Assembly (NCBI GenBank): GCA_031272515.1
Contig: JAISTR010000048.1
Location: 1 to 64,000 of the forward strand
DNA: 64,000 nt
Reading direction: 5' to 3'
Origin: Erysipelotrichaceae bacterium
GTDB taxonomy: Bacteria > Bacillota_I > Bacilli_A > Erysipelotrichales > Erysipelotrichaceae
The notes under the pieces are model-generated. The model saw nothing but the letters and a program-made list of their open reading frames with translations, ran no database searches and was not told where the DNA came from. How positions within the stretch are numbered: the first letter of the stretch is position 1; every line of letters begins with the position of its first letter. Of the stretch, positions 7,630 through 16,654 are shown in pieces. Position numbers and translations under genes: made by a program.

Positions 7630-9281
7630 GTAACGAAACGGAAGTCACCCGGGATTTGGTGACCTTATGTCAGGACAAGGTGTTTATGGATCTGGCGCAA
7701 AGCGCCCTGGATAGCGGCGAAGCCACGGATATCTATTCCCTGGTTCTTCAAGCGGATGAACAATCAGACTTCAGCCCGCTTAATAATCCGCATTCGTTTT
7801 TGGAAGGCGGTTACCTGTATAAAGTTTTTTACGCGAAAATCAAAAGCCAGCCGGAACTCTACCAAAACCTGAAGGTCGACAGCATTTTTTCGGTTGACAA
7901 AGAGGAACTGCAGATGGTGGTGGCAAGCTGCAGCCAGAGCAAGGCCTACCTGATCTACTCCGGTACCAATGCCTATGAGTGGCATGACAATGCCTCGCTA
8001 TTAAGCGAGAGCGATACCCCCGCCAACCAGCGCGCCCTGCAATACTTTGATTCACAGTCCAGCCGCTATGACAGCTGGGTGCTGGCCGGCCACTCCAAAG
8101 GCGGTAACAAAGCCTTCCATGTCATGGTACAAAGAGGGCAAAAAGGAAAGATTGAGGGCGCCTATGGCTATGACTCGCCCGGGTTTAGCATCGACTATAT
8201 CAAAGCAAACGAAAGCGCGATTGGACAGACTGCCGAGCGCATGTATCTGTTATCAAACAACCTGGACTATGTGCATATCTTCGGGATCCAGATTGCCGGT
8301 CACCAAAGCTGGCTCAACCGCGGAGCCTATCTGGGAGAGGACGGGCAGATGTTTCAGACCGGCTGGCCTTTGGACAATATCATCAATGCGATGACAACCG
8401 CTGTCCAGCATGCGCCTTTACTTCTTTACGATTTCAACAACAGCCATGACTATGGACTCAGTAATCTGGTCAGCCACCCTGATCCAATGATTGCCCAGTT
8501 TGGGGAATTGGCGGCCTACCTGCAGGCGGTACTAACGCCAGAAGACTTTGAGGCCTTCAGCCAGCTGGTGATGCACCAGCTGGATGCGAAGGACTGTGCC
8601 ATCGGCTTTAAGCCGGAATATGACCTGCCACCCGGGTTTTACGTGCGTCTGGGGAATGCTTTGAATGAGTACTTCCGTGAGCAGATGGCGCTGTCAGAAA
8701 GCGACAGCCAACTCAAGAGCCTGATGATTACCTCACTGTTTCAAAAAGGAAACTTCTATAGAAAATTCCCTTTGGCCTTACTGCTTTTGGGGGGTGGAAG
8801 CTGGGAGGTGACCTACAGCTATTTGGGGGATGAAGAAAAAGAGCTGGTCAAGCAAAGAATGACGCTGCAGCCCCATAGAGAGCTGCATCTGGAGCCGGGA
8901 CTCTACAGTGACCTGAATGCCCATAACCAAGTGAAGCCACCGGTACGGGACTATAGGCTGTGGTGCAGGGAAACGGTTATGAAAGTTTGCCAGGATCTAC
9001 AAAGCGGGGAGTTCTCAGACCTCAACCAGCTTGCGGACCGGCTGGGGATTGATTGGCGCCAGCTGCGGATTCAGTTTTACCACCAGAGCTACCAGTCACA
9101 GCTTTTGATGGAGCGCCGGCGCACGCTGGAGCACTACATCCAAGTGGTGGAGCAGGCGCTGGAAATAGACCAGCACACAGCGCAGTGCATCCAAAGCGAC
9201 AACAACGAGCTGGCAGGACTTGCCAGCCAGATAAGGGACCTTGGTAACCGCATTTGTACAGGAGGAAAAACCTATGCTTAA
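7626..9281 (+). CDS. DUF2974 (Mbeg1-like) lipase, putative T7SS effector
   Basis: 551 residues. The N-terminal two thirds form an alpha/beta-hydrolase of the DUF2974 type: nucleophile elbow G-H-S-K-G-G-N with Ser 157, then Y-G-Y-D-S-P-G and a later G-H-Q-S-W that could supply Asp and His. The last 150 or so residues are helical and charged, without motifs. No signal peptide or membrane span, as expected for a type VII substrate. The layout, lipase first and helical region last, behind small helical proteins, matches the reverse-LXG lipase effector TslA of Staphylococcus aureus. GGGAGG precedes the ATG at 7626. No obvious immunity gene follows. Enzyme class is well supported; secretion is inference. 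Confidence 0.8.
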   Translation: MSNETEVTRDLVTLCQDKVFMDLAQSALDSGEATDIYSLVLQADEQSDFSPLNNPHSFLEGGYLYKVFYAKIKSQPELYQNLKVDSIFSVDKEELQMVVASCSQSKAYLIYSGTNAYEWHDNASLLSESDTPANQRALQYFDSQSSRYDSWVLAGHSKGGNKAFHVMVQRGQKGKIEGAYGYDSPGFSIDYIKANESAIGQTAERMYLLSNNLDYVHIFGIQIAGHQSWLNRGAYLGEDGQMFQTGWPLDNIINAMTTAVQHAPLLLYDFNNSHDYGLSNLVSHPDPMIAQFGELAAYLQAVLTPEDFEAFSQLVMHQLDAKDCAIGFKPEYDLPPGFYVRLGNALNEYFREQMALSESDSQLKSLMITSLFQKGNFYRKFPLALLLLGGGSWEVTYSYLGDEEKELVKQRMTLQPHRELHLEPGLYSDLNAHNQVKPPVRDYRLWCRETVMKVCQDLQSGEFSDLNQLADRLGIDWRQLRIQFYHQSYQSQLLMERRRTLEHYIQVVEQALEIDQHTAQCIQSDNNELAGLASQIRDLGNRICTGGKTYA

Positions 9282-9645
9282 AATCAAAATCTTGTTGGGC
9301 TGTGTGTTATTGGGATTATTGCCTGGCAAAGCATCACCATTAATCTATAGGGAAAATAGTCAAGAATCCAGTGAAGAAGTCTTTAGTATCCAAAAAACAG
9401 AAACGGCCCAAAAACAAAACGCAGAGAACCGTTGGACTCGCAAGCAGATCAAGACAAGTCTGTTTGTGAGTGAAACAAAGACCAAAAAAGATGAAAGCCG
9501 CCTGCTATTTCAAGAGGTTCAAACCGTAAAGAAACAAACAGCAGAAAAAAAGCAGCTGCCCTGGTGGCTGTTGCTGTTTCCTGTTGCCTTTATCGGACTT
9601 GGTTTTTTATGGGTGATTCGCCATGAAACTCACGATAAGGTGTGA
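9274..9645 (+). CDS. essA: EssA-like T7SS membrane protein
   Basis: 123 residues: an N-terminal hydrophobic signal or anchor (residues 4-18), a charged Gln/Lys/Glu-rich outer segment, and a C-terminal membrane span (about 95-115) with a short basic tail. This two-anchor plan and the place just before esaB match EssA, a small membrane component of T7SSb. Sequence similarity to EssA is not evident by eye, so the call rests on topology and order. AGGAGG precedes the ATG; it overlaps the lipase gene by eight bases. Confidence 0.65.
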   Translation: MLKIKILLGCVLLGLLPGKASPLIYRENSQESSEEVFSIQKTETAQKQNAENRWTRKQIKTSLFVSETKTKKDESRLLFQEVQTVKKQTAEKKQLPWWLLLFPVAFIGLGFLWVIRHETHDKV

Positions 9646-9853
9646 AGACAAAGAGCGGGATTATCAGGTCCCCAAGCAGATGGTGATCAAAGAGTTTCTG
9701 GATTTTCTCTATCGCCATGACCATTTCCCGCCCTCTGACAAGCTGGAGTCCTCCATCTACTCCAAGCGTCAGCGCTTGCGCATCTCGACTGCGCTGACGT
9801 TTATTCAGGCAGAGATCTATGCCGGGGATATCCTGGAGGTGTATCTGCTATGA
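9623..9853 (+). CDS. esaB: EsaB/YukD ubiquitin-like protein
   Basis: 76 residues with the beta-grasp pattern of YukD/EsaB: M-K-L-T-I start, K-E-F-L-D-F-L helix, and the closing G-D-I-L-E-V-Y-L-L strand. It is a small cytoplasmic partner of T7SSb, in the family's usual 75-85 residue range and without a Gly-Gly tail. Overlaps essA by 23 bases and essB by four. Confidence 0.88.
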   Translation: MKLTIRCEDKERDYQVPKQMVIKEFLDFLYRHDHFPPSDKLESSIYSKRQRLRISTALTFIQAEIYAGDILEVYLL

Positions 9854-10929
9854 ACCAGCCGCTTTGGGTAAGGGTGCCGCGCTTATTGAGCGGCATCGCA
9901 GATGAGTTTGAGGCGGCCTTGCTATGCCGCAGGCATCCGCTGTTATTGGACTTAAAGATTGAGCTGGACACTCAGGAAGTACGCTATGGCTTTGAAAGGG
10001 CAGGCTGTGTCCCTTTGCGTGAGTTTACACAAATGAACACCGATAAAAAGCTCTGTGTGCTTTTGGCCCTGGAGCCATTATGGGAGCTGTATCAGCAGTA
10101 TCAGTTTGCTATGAGCCTGGACAATCTCTGGGTGAGCGGCAGCTTTACTTTGCGGGTAGCCCAGCGCAGTATCCGCACCCAGGCAGTGCGTGAAGAGCTC
10201 TTTTTGAAGCAGTGCAGTGAACTGGCGGTACTGCTTCTGGATGAAAAAGGGCCGCAGGAGCCTGTCGAGCTTAAGGACTATCGCAAACATCACCTGCTGA
10301 AAAGGCTGGTGTTGTGTACTTGTGTATCCGATTGGTTTGAAGCCCTGCGCCTTTTGGTGAAAGAGGTACGCAAGAAGGCAAAAAAAGAAACCGTCAACAT
10401 GAACCGCCGGCGCTTGAAGCTGTATCAAGTCACAACTGCCTTATCGCTTGTATCCTGTCTTGTGATGGCGGCTTTGTTGGTTGTGCTGTTATTTCGCTTG
10501 CCGCAAAACCAGGCTTTGGTAGAAGGCTACCGCGCTTATCAGCGCGGGGATGAGACAAAAACCGTAGCCGCCATGAAGTCGTTACCAGTATCAATGTTAA
10601 GCAGTGAGGATCTCTATATTCTGGCGCTTGCCAGCATCAAAAGTGAACCGCTGGCAGGGGAGCAGAAGGACCGGATTCTCTCCTCACTGGCCTTGACCTC
10701 AGACCAGCGCTACCTGCAATACTGGGTCTATCTGGGACGCAAGGACACAGAGTCGGCCATCGACCTGGCAAAGCAGATCAATGACCGCCAGTATCTTTTG
10801 TATGCCTACCTCAAAGACCGGGATGCGGTGAGCAGTGACAAAGCCCTCTCCGGCACCAAAAAACAGGACCGGCTCAAGGAATTGGACACCTTGATTAATG
10901 AACTCGCCAAGAGTCTGGAGGAAAACTGA
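9850..10929 (+). CDS. essB: EssB/YukC pseudokinase-fold membrane protein
   Basis: 359 residues: cytoplasmic N-terminal pseudokinase-like domain (1-180), a single membrane span near 195-217, then an external helical domain with a G-Y-R-A-Y-Q-R-G start typical of YukC. EssB forms the core complex with EssC. The C-terminal part is shorter than in S. aureus EssB (444 residues). ATG shares bases with the esaB stop. No kinase catalytic residues are seen, as in the family. Confidence 0.9.
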   Translation: MNQPLWVRVPRLLSGIADEFEAALLCRRHPLLLDLKIELDTQEVRYGFERAGCVPLREFTQMNTDKKLCVLLALEPLWELYQQYQFAMSLDNLWVSGSFTLRVAQRSIRTQAVREELFLKQCSELAVLLLDEKGPQEPVELKDYRKHHLLKRLVLCTCVSDWFEALRLLVKEVRKKAKKETVNMNRRRLKLYQVTTALSLVSCLVMAALLVVLLFRLPQNQALVEGYRAYQRGDETKTVAAMKSLPVSMLSSEDLYILALASIKSEPLAGEQKDRILSSLALTSDQRYLQYWVYLGRKDTESAIDLAKQINDRQYLLYAYLKDRDAVSSDKALSGTKKQDRLKELDTLINELAKSLEEN

Positions 10930-10930
10930 G

Positions 10931-13900
10931 ATGATTGTGTTTGAAAGACCAAAGCAGCTTTGCATCGGGACGCTTGGCGATATCGAAATTGCCGGGACTA
11001 AGGTGTTAATAGAGGGTGATCAGGCAAGGATCTATCAGGGGGACTGGCTTAAAAACGGCGAACCTGTGAAAAGTGAATTTTTACTGTCGGCTGGTGATGT
11101 TTTAACCTTTCAGGACAAGGAAATCCGCTTTCATGGAGAGACGCTTTCCGTCAAGGGGATTGGCGGAAAGGCGATTTTCCTCAAGACGGTTATCAAACAG
11201 GAAAAGTTTGCGGGTTTTCCGGTTGTGCGAAGCGGACCCCGTTTTTCTAAAAAACCGCCGGACCAAACGCTGGATCTGCCAGTGCCAGACAAAGAAACGG
11301 TTTCACCCCGGCCGCTTTGGCGCACCATCCTGAGCAGCGCTGCCAGTGTTGTGGCGCTGTTGCTGTTTTGGCTGTACAGTCCTTCCTCCCCCTTTGTCCT
11401 GCTTTCGCTTGTGACATTGATTCCTTCCCTAATCATGGGGGTATACAACTTAGTGGCCAATAAAAAGAAACAGCGTAAAAGTCAAAAAGAGCAGGAAGTA
11501 AAAATGCAGGAGGCCCTGCACAGGGTAAAAATCGAAATCCGCCAAATTGTTCAGGCCTATCAAAGCTATTGGCAAAACTCTTATCCTTCTTTACAAAAGC
11601 TTGTCGAAATGGCAGTGACGCATGATGAGAACCTGTATGGTCGCCAGATTGGTGATGAAAATTTTCTGTCAGTGGTTTTGGGCGAGGCAGAACAAAAGCT
11701 GCCGCTGGTGATTCGCGGGGAAAGTGAGACCTGGCCGCAAATCAGGGAACTTATCCAAAGCGAACAGCAGGTCTTGACACCGGTGCTCTGGCAGCCTGTA
11801 AAAGAACATCTGGGGCTGACAGGGGACCATGAATTTATCATCAGCCAGGCGCAAAACATCATCTTGCAGCTTTTGACCCAGCACAGCTACCATGATTTGA
11901 AACTGCTATTGTTTGCGAGTGCTCAAGACAGACAAGTCTTTTGGGATTTACGCTGGTGTTTGCATTCCAACGCAGGCGATGCCTCGCTTTTGTCATTTGA
12001 AGACTCAGAGGCATTAAAGAGTGAACTGGTGAGTGTGCTGAGCCAAAGGCAAAAACAACAAAAGCAATCCCTGCCATTTTTGGTGATCTTTTTGTTGGAT
12101 GGTGATGGCGAACAATACAAGGACCTGTTGCCCTGGCTGAGTGTTCCCGGCTTGTCGTGCGCCTTTGTTATGGGGGCGTCCTACCGCAATCAGCTGCCCC
12201 AAAGCATTGACCGGATATTTGTACAGACCGGAGATCAAGCCAGGTGTGAAAGCCAAACAGGAAATGACAGCTCCGTAACACTGCAGCCGGGGATTCCCTT
12301 CTCTAAATGGACCAGGGAGCTGGCGGTTTTAGAAAGCGTCCGCCAAGCAGAACAATCCTGTCCGCAAACATTGAGTTTTTATGACCTGTACAAGGTGAAA
12401 GAGGCGCAGGATTTTCCCTTTGTGCATTATTGGCAGCAGGCGGATACCCGCAAGGCCTTGGCCGCGAAATTGGGCGTAACCAGGGAAGGGGAAACCCTGG
12501 TTTTGGATTTTCATGAGAAAGCGATGGGGCCCCATGGCTTGGTTGCCGGGACCACCGGCAGCGGCAAGTCAGAACTGCTAATCACCTTGATTTTATCCCT
12601 GGCGATTGAATATCCACCCGAGCAGGTCGGCTTTCTTTTGATTGACTATAAAGGGGCAACCATGTCCGACCGCTTTGAAAAGCTCCCCCATCTTTTGGGC
12701 AGCATCACCAACCTGGATGGAGCCCAAACCAACCGGGCACTTGTCAGCCTGCAGGCGGAATGCCAGCGCCGGCAGAAGTTATTGCGCGCGCAAGCGGTAT
12801 CCCATATCGATGACTACAATCCCAAGGAAAAGCCGTTACCCCATCTTTTAATTCTGGTGGATGAGTTTGCGGAGCTCAAGAAGGACCAGCCTGATTTCAT
12901 CAGCGGTTTGGTTTCCTTAGCCAGGGTCGGCCGCAGTCTGGGCATCCACCTGCTGCTGGCCACCCAGAAACCCTCCGGGGTAATCGACGAGCAGATCTGG
13001 TCCAACTCCCGCTTTCGCCTCGCTTTAAGGATGGAGAGCGAAAGCGACTCCAGGGAGGTACTGGGCTGCGGCGATGCCGCAGCACTTAAAGAACCGGGTC
13101 GGGCGATCCTCTCAGTTGGTAACAAGGAACAGTTTTCGCTGTTTCAATGTGCCTGCTGCACATTGCCGCCAAAAGACACCAGACAAAAAGTGCGGGCTTG
13201 GCTGAGTAACGGGACTTACCGCACTTTATCAGATGGTCCAATAAGAAAAAAGGGTACGGATTTAGTGGATAAGCTGTGTGAGGAAATGAGTGAATATTAT
13301 CATAGCTACGCGAAGCAGGTGTGTGCCAAACCCTGGCAGCCGCCCCTGCCTGAGCAGCTGGTGATGCCATGTATTGACCAAAATAGGGTGAGTGAAATCT
13401 GGCAATTGTCCTGTGCCTTCGGCTTGGCGGACTTCCCCCAAACACAGAAACAGGAAGAAGCCGTGCATGATTTTGTTAAAGCCGGACACTTTCTGGCAGT
13501 GGGGACAACCCACACTGGCAAAACCACACTGTTAAGCACAATGCTGTTAACTCTGGCCAGACAAAACCAATCAGACCAGCTGCAGTTTTGCCTCTTGGAC
13601 TTTGGTAACGGCGGGCTCAGGCCCTTCAGCCTATTAAACCACACCATCTTTGAACTGCGCGAAGAAGAGCCGGATACTGAGAAGCAGCTGGTGGAATTTC
13701 TGGAAGCAGAAATCCGAAATCGCCGGCAGCTGCTTCGCGACAACTACCAACAAAGCCTGAGTGAACTGACAAGCATACAAAAACCGCCCGCCATCCTGAT
13801 TGCGGTGGATGGTGCAGACAGTCTGCGGGAGACAAATCACAGCAATCTGGAAAACACCTTGCTCAAGATTTCCCGCGATGGCGGCTCGCTGGGGCTGTAC

Positions 13901-14197
13901 CTGTTATTTTCCCTCAACCGTCCCGCCAGCCTGCGCTATGGTTTTCTGGCGGGTTTCAGTGCCCGGGCAATCCTGCCCTTGGCAGATGCCAGCGAGGTGG
14001 TGTCGCTATTAGGCCGCACCAGCCTGTCTCTACCCGAGAAACCGGGGCGCCTATTATACCGCCAGGGCGAAGTGGTAGAGACCCAGGCCTATCTGCCTTT
14101 ACTGCTATCCCAAAATCAATCCATGCGCTTAGCTTTGAAGGAAACCTGCCAGGCGCTTGTCAAATATCCAAATCACAGAGAGGAAGGAAAACCATGA
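10931..14197 (+). CDS. essC: EssC-type FtsK/SpoIIIE ATPase, short form
   Basis: The motor of the T7SSb, 1088 residues. In order: one FHA-like beta domain (1-90), two membrane spans (about 137-175), a linker with coiled-coil character, FtsK domain 1 with Walker A GTTGSGKS (Lys 546) and L-L-I-D-Y-K-G plus I-L-V-D-E-F-A-E-L Walker B, and FtsK domain 2 with Walker A GTTHTGKT (Lys 864) and a degenerate Walker B (A-V-D-G-A-D). S. aureus EssC has about 1480 residues, two FHA domains and three ATPase domains; here one of each is missing. Ends with an ATGA overlap into the EsaA-like gene. Confidence 0.95.
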   Translation: MIVFERPKQLCIGTLGDIEIAGTKVLIEGDQARIYQGDWLKNGEPVKSEFLLSAGDVLTFQDKEIRFHGETLSVKGIGGKAIFLKTVIKQEKFAGFPVVRSGPRFSKKPPDQTLDLPVPDKETVSPRPLWRTILSSAASVVALLLFWLYSPSSPFVLLSLVTLIPSLIMGVYNLVANKKKQRKSQKEQEVKMQEALHRVKIEIRQIVQAYQSYWQNSYPSLQKLVEMAVTHDENLYGRQIGDENFLSVVLGEAEQKLPLVIRGESETWPQIRELIQSEQQVLTPVLWQPVKEHLGLTGDHEFIISQAQNIILQLLTQHSYHDLKLLLFASAQDRQVFWDLRWCLHSNAGDASLLSFEDSEALKSELVSVLSQRQKQQKQSLPFLVIFLLDGDGEQYKDLLPWLSVPGLSCAFVMGASYRNQLPQSIDRIFVQTGDQARCESQTGNDSSVTLQPGIPFSKWTRELAVLESVRQAEQSCPQTLSFYDLYKVKEAQDFPFVHYWQQADTRKALAAKLGVTREGETLVLDFHEKAMGPHGLVAGTTGSGKSELLITLILSLAIEYPPEQVGFLLIDYKGATMSDRFEKLPHLLGSITNLDGAQTNRALVSLQAECQRRQKLLRAQAVSHIDDYNPKEKPLPHLLILVDEFAELKKDQPDFISGLVSLARVGRSLGIHLLLATQKPSGVIDEQIWSNSRFRLALRMESESDSREVLGCGDAAALKEPGRAILSVGNKEQFSLFQCACCTLPPKDTRQKVRAWLSNGTYRTLSDGPIRKKGTDLVDKLCEEMSEYYHSYAKQVCAKPWQPPLPEQLVMPCIDQNRVSEIWQLSCAFGLADFPQTQKQEEAVHDFVKAGHFLAVGTTHTGKTTLLSTMLLTLARQNQSDQLQFCLLDFGNGGLRPFSLLNHTIFELREEEPDTEKQLVEFLEAEIRNRRQLLRDNYQQSLSELTSIQKPPAILIAVDGADSLRETNHSNLENTLLKISRDGGSLGLYLLFSLNRPASLRYGFLAGFSARAILPLADASEVVSLLGRTSLSLPEKPGRLLYRQGEVVETQAYLPLLLSQNQSMRLALKETCQALVKYPNHREEGKP

Positions 14198-15726
14198 AAC
14201 AATTATCCAGAATATTTCTGGCATTGACCCTGCTAGTAGGCGGCAGTGCCCTTTATAGCCTTAAATCCCTGTTTCAGCCCAAACCGGTGAATGTCGCCAT
14301 TGCCTTGGTGGACCAGGACGAAGGGGTCCTGTACCACCAAGAAAAACACTTCTTTGGATCAACCCTGCTGAAAGGCCATCTTCAAAACTTACAAATCACT
14401 GACCAAGAGAGTGCCTTAAAAGGGCTGCAACAGCGCAGCTACAGTGCCATTCTGTATATTCCTGCCGGTTTCTCCCGGGAGGTTGTCAGTTTAACCGGAA
14501 GTATCGAGAAACCGATGCTGTTGGTGCAATACAGCGTGGACCTGGATGCGCAGGGACTGCGCAAGACCAGCCATGCGATCCAGGAAATCTACGAAGATGT
14601 CACCAAGGGCATCCTGGATTTTTATATGCGGGATTTGGTGGGGACCCTGATTGAAAGTCAGGACAGTGCCAAAAGCCTTTTGGACCAAAACAAGCTTTTG
14701 GAAGAGGAAGTCGCAAGGGTACAGTCGCAAGAGATTGACTTTCAGGTGTCATTACAGGAGCTTTCCCTGAACCAGCCGGATGCGACCGGGGTTTTACTAA
14801 CTCCCTATTGGCAGCAGGTTGAGCAGTCGATTCAAAAAACCGATGCCCTTTATCGAAGCTTTTATGAGCAAACCGGAGAAGAATGGCAGAAACTTTATAA
14901 TCAGGCAGATGCTTTGATTGCGCTGCTCGAAGTCAGTGAAGAAGAGCCAGAAAACAGGGAAGAAGAGGAAATCGGATTGCAAGAGCTCCGGCAATCCCTG
15001 ACAGACCAGCTGGCTGAGCTGGAGCCCTTAGTGGCTTTGAGCCGACAATTACAGGAAGCACTTGCCAAAGAAGAACTGACAGCCAAGGAAGTCTCCACAC
15101 TGCTGCTGGAGTGCGAACAAACCCTGACGAGCTTCAACAGAAAAGAGCAGGACGCCCTGGATCAGAATCGGGCAGAACTATTGGCATTGGCGCTCTCGAC
15201 CAAAGCGGCGCTGTTAGAATATCAGCCGATGACCATTGCCGATTACACCCTGGTACAAGAGCAGCTGCAACAAATCGAAGCGGGCTTTGGCCAACTGGAA
15301 GGGGTATTACAAGAGCAGGACAGCTGGCTGTCTCAGACAGCCGCAACGCTGGCGCAAAAGAGCCGGGAGCATGCCAATAAACTCAATGAGTCCGTGCGCA
15401 AAGCCCAGGATGAAGCCAACCTGCAGCTTCATCAGCAGCTGCAGGACCTCTACAGTATGCTTCTGACGCAGCTGCGAAGCGGCTACCAGAGCCTATTGCC
15501 GCTATTGGATGAGAGTGCTTATCTGAAGGATAATGGCAAGCCTTCTGCCGCCGCCATCGACTTTCTGACACAGCCTTTACTGTTAGTAGACATCAGCGGG
15601 GAAATCCCACAAAAATCACATGTTCCCTGGGAAACAATCATCCTGTCAAGCGCGGCAGCCGGGTTGGCCGGCATCGGCTTTTTGCTTGGCCGCAAGCGGA
15701 AAACCAAGTGGCTGGCGGTGGATTAA
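14194..15726 (+). CDS. esaA: EsaA/YueB-like protein, short form
   Basis: 510 residues. N-terminal membrane span (7-26), then a Pip/YhgE-like segment (V-N-V-A-I-A-L-V-D-Q-D-E-G) as in EsaA, a long coiled-coil stalk (about 150-460), and one C-terminal span (about 477-497) with a basic tail. EsaA and YueB (about 1000 residues) have a similar external stalk but several C-terminal spans; those are missing. In other T7SSb systems EsaA forms the extracellular stalk of the machine. Last gene of the run. The similarity to the family is mostly N-terminal. Confidence 0.78.
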   Translation: MKQLSRIFLALTLLVGGSALYSLKSLFQPKPVNVAIALVDQDEGVLYHQEKHFFGSTLLKGHLQNLQITDQESALKGLQQRSYSAILYIPAGFSREVVSLTGSIEKPMLLVQYSVDLDAQGLRKTSHAIQEIYEDVTKGILDFYMRDLVGTLIESQDSAKSLLDQNKLLEEEVARVQSQEIDFQVSLQELSLNQPDATGVLLTPYWQQVEQSIQKTDALYRSFYEQTGEEWQKLYNQADALIALLEVSEEEPENREEEEIGLQELRQSLTDQLAELEPLVALSRQLQEALAKEELTAKEVSTLLLECEQTLTSFNRKEQDALDQNRAELLALALSTKAALLEYQPMTIADYTLVQEQLQQIEAGFGQLEGVLQEQDSWLSQTAATLAQKSREHANKLNESVRKAQDEANLQLHQQLQDLYSMLLTQLRSGYQSLLPLLDESAYLKDNGKPSAAAIDFLTQPLLLVDISGEIPQKSHVPWETIILSSAAAGLAGIGFLLGRKRKTKWLAVD

Positions 15727-15758
15727 ACGAGGCAAAAATCTAAAAAAAGGGAGAAGCC

Positions 15759-16098
15759 ATGAAAAATCATTTTGAGACTGCAAAGACAATTGACCAAACA
15801 ATCGGCTCACAATATAATGCAGTTGCGGGGGACAAAACCATGGCCAAAAAGACTGTCCAGGTCAGCTTTGATGCTGATGAGAAAATTCTGAGTGAAGCAG
15901 AAACGGTTTTAAACGAAAATAACATTGACTTAGCCTTTGCTTTGAATTTTTGCTTGAAGCAAATAGCTTCAAAACAAATGGTGGCGTTTAAAAACACTTC
16001 AAAACCCGGCTGGCAGCGGAAAGCCAGACTTTTGGATGTCTGATGACTTTGACGAACCTTTAGATGAGCTTGAATCAGATGAAGAAGGTCTGATATGA
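15759..16098 (+). pseudogene. Type II antitoxin, frameshifted near its C-terminus
   Basis: The open frame runs 15759-16043 (94 residues) with a RelB/DinJ-like ribbon-helix-helix region (K-T-V-Q-V-S-F-D-A-D-E-K then a helix). It then hits a stop. One base over, the sequence continues as an acidic antitoxin tail (S-D-D-F-D-E-P-L-D-E-L) ending at TGA 16096-16098. Removing one T from the run at 16030-16033 joins the two and restores R-L-W-M-S-D-D-F-D-E-P and a 4-base ATGA overlap with the toxin start. GGGAG precedes the ATG. Either a true mutation or a homopolymer sequencing error. If the short form is made, it lacks the toxin-binding tail. Confidence 0.75.
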
Positions 16099-16501
16099 AA
16101 TATATACTTGACACACATGCATTGATTTGGTTTCTTCACAAACCTGGTGAACTTTCCCCAAAAGTTAAAATATAATGGAAAACAAATGTTCCGAAGATGA
16201 TGTGTTTGTCAGCATTGTCTCGTTTATTGAGATTGCGATTAAACGCAATCTTAAAAGAATTGTTTTCCCAGAATCATTTGATGATCTTGTAAGAATCGTT
16301 TGTGAAAATGGATGGGAGCTTGTTCCTGTATCCACCGCTCATTTGGAAAAATTAGTGCTTTTGCCTGAGTACAAAGGCGATAAAAAGAAACACGGGGATC
16401 CGGCAGATCGACTGTTGATTGCCACTGCTCAATCAGAAGACGCAACCTTCTTGACCCGTGATGAAAAAGCCAGGCATTATAATGTCAAATACGATTGGTA
16501 A
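16095..16501 (+). pseudogene. PIN-domain toxin (VapC-like), frameshifted
   Basis: Starts M-K-Y-I-L-D-T-H-A-L-I-W-F-L, the classic PIN toxin N-terminus with the first catalytic Asp. The frame ends at TAA 16173-16175. The rest of the domain, V-S-I-V-S-F-I-E-I-A-I-K (second acidic residue) and D-P-A-D-R-L-L-I-A-T-A with later acidic residues, is in another frame from about 16175. One missing A in the run at 16168-16171 explains the break. All catalytic acids would be present in the repaired protein of about 136 residues. As it stands no whole ribonuclease can be made. Confidence 0.85.
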
Positions 16502-16524
16502 GACAACAATCACGGCATTTTCCT

Positions 16525-16552
16525 AAAGGCAGCCCGACCGGCTGCCTTTTCT
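16525..16552 (+). terminator. Rho-independent terminator
   Basis: AAAGGCAGCC (16525-16534) pairs with GGCTGCCTTT (16540-16549), five-base loop, then T-rich sequence. Ends the toxin-antitoxin unit. Confidence 0.9.
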
Positions 16553-16624
16553 CTTTGTTTTTTTGCGCTTTCACCAAAAAACCCAAAGCAGGAAACCGGA
16601 CCATTTCTTCCAATTCACTTGCCA

Positions 16625-16633
16625 TGGTATAAT
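16625..16633 (+). promoter_or_regulatory. Extended -10 of the tmk operon
   Basis: TG-G-TATAAT, with the hexamer at 16628-16633, lies 21 bases before the tmk ATG. The -35 is not clear. Confidence 0.6.
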
Positions 16634-16654
16634 ACCAGTACACCAGGAGTTGTC

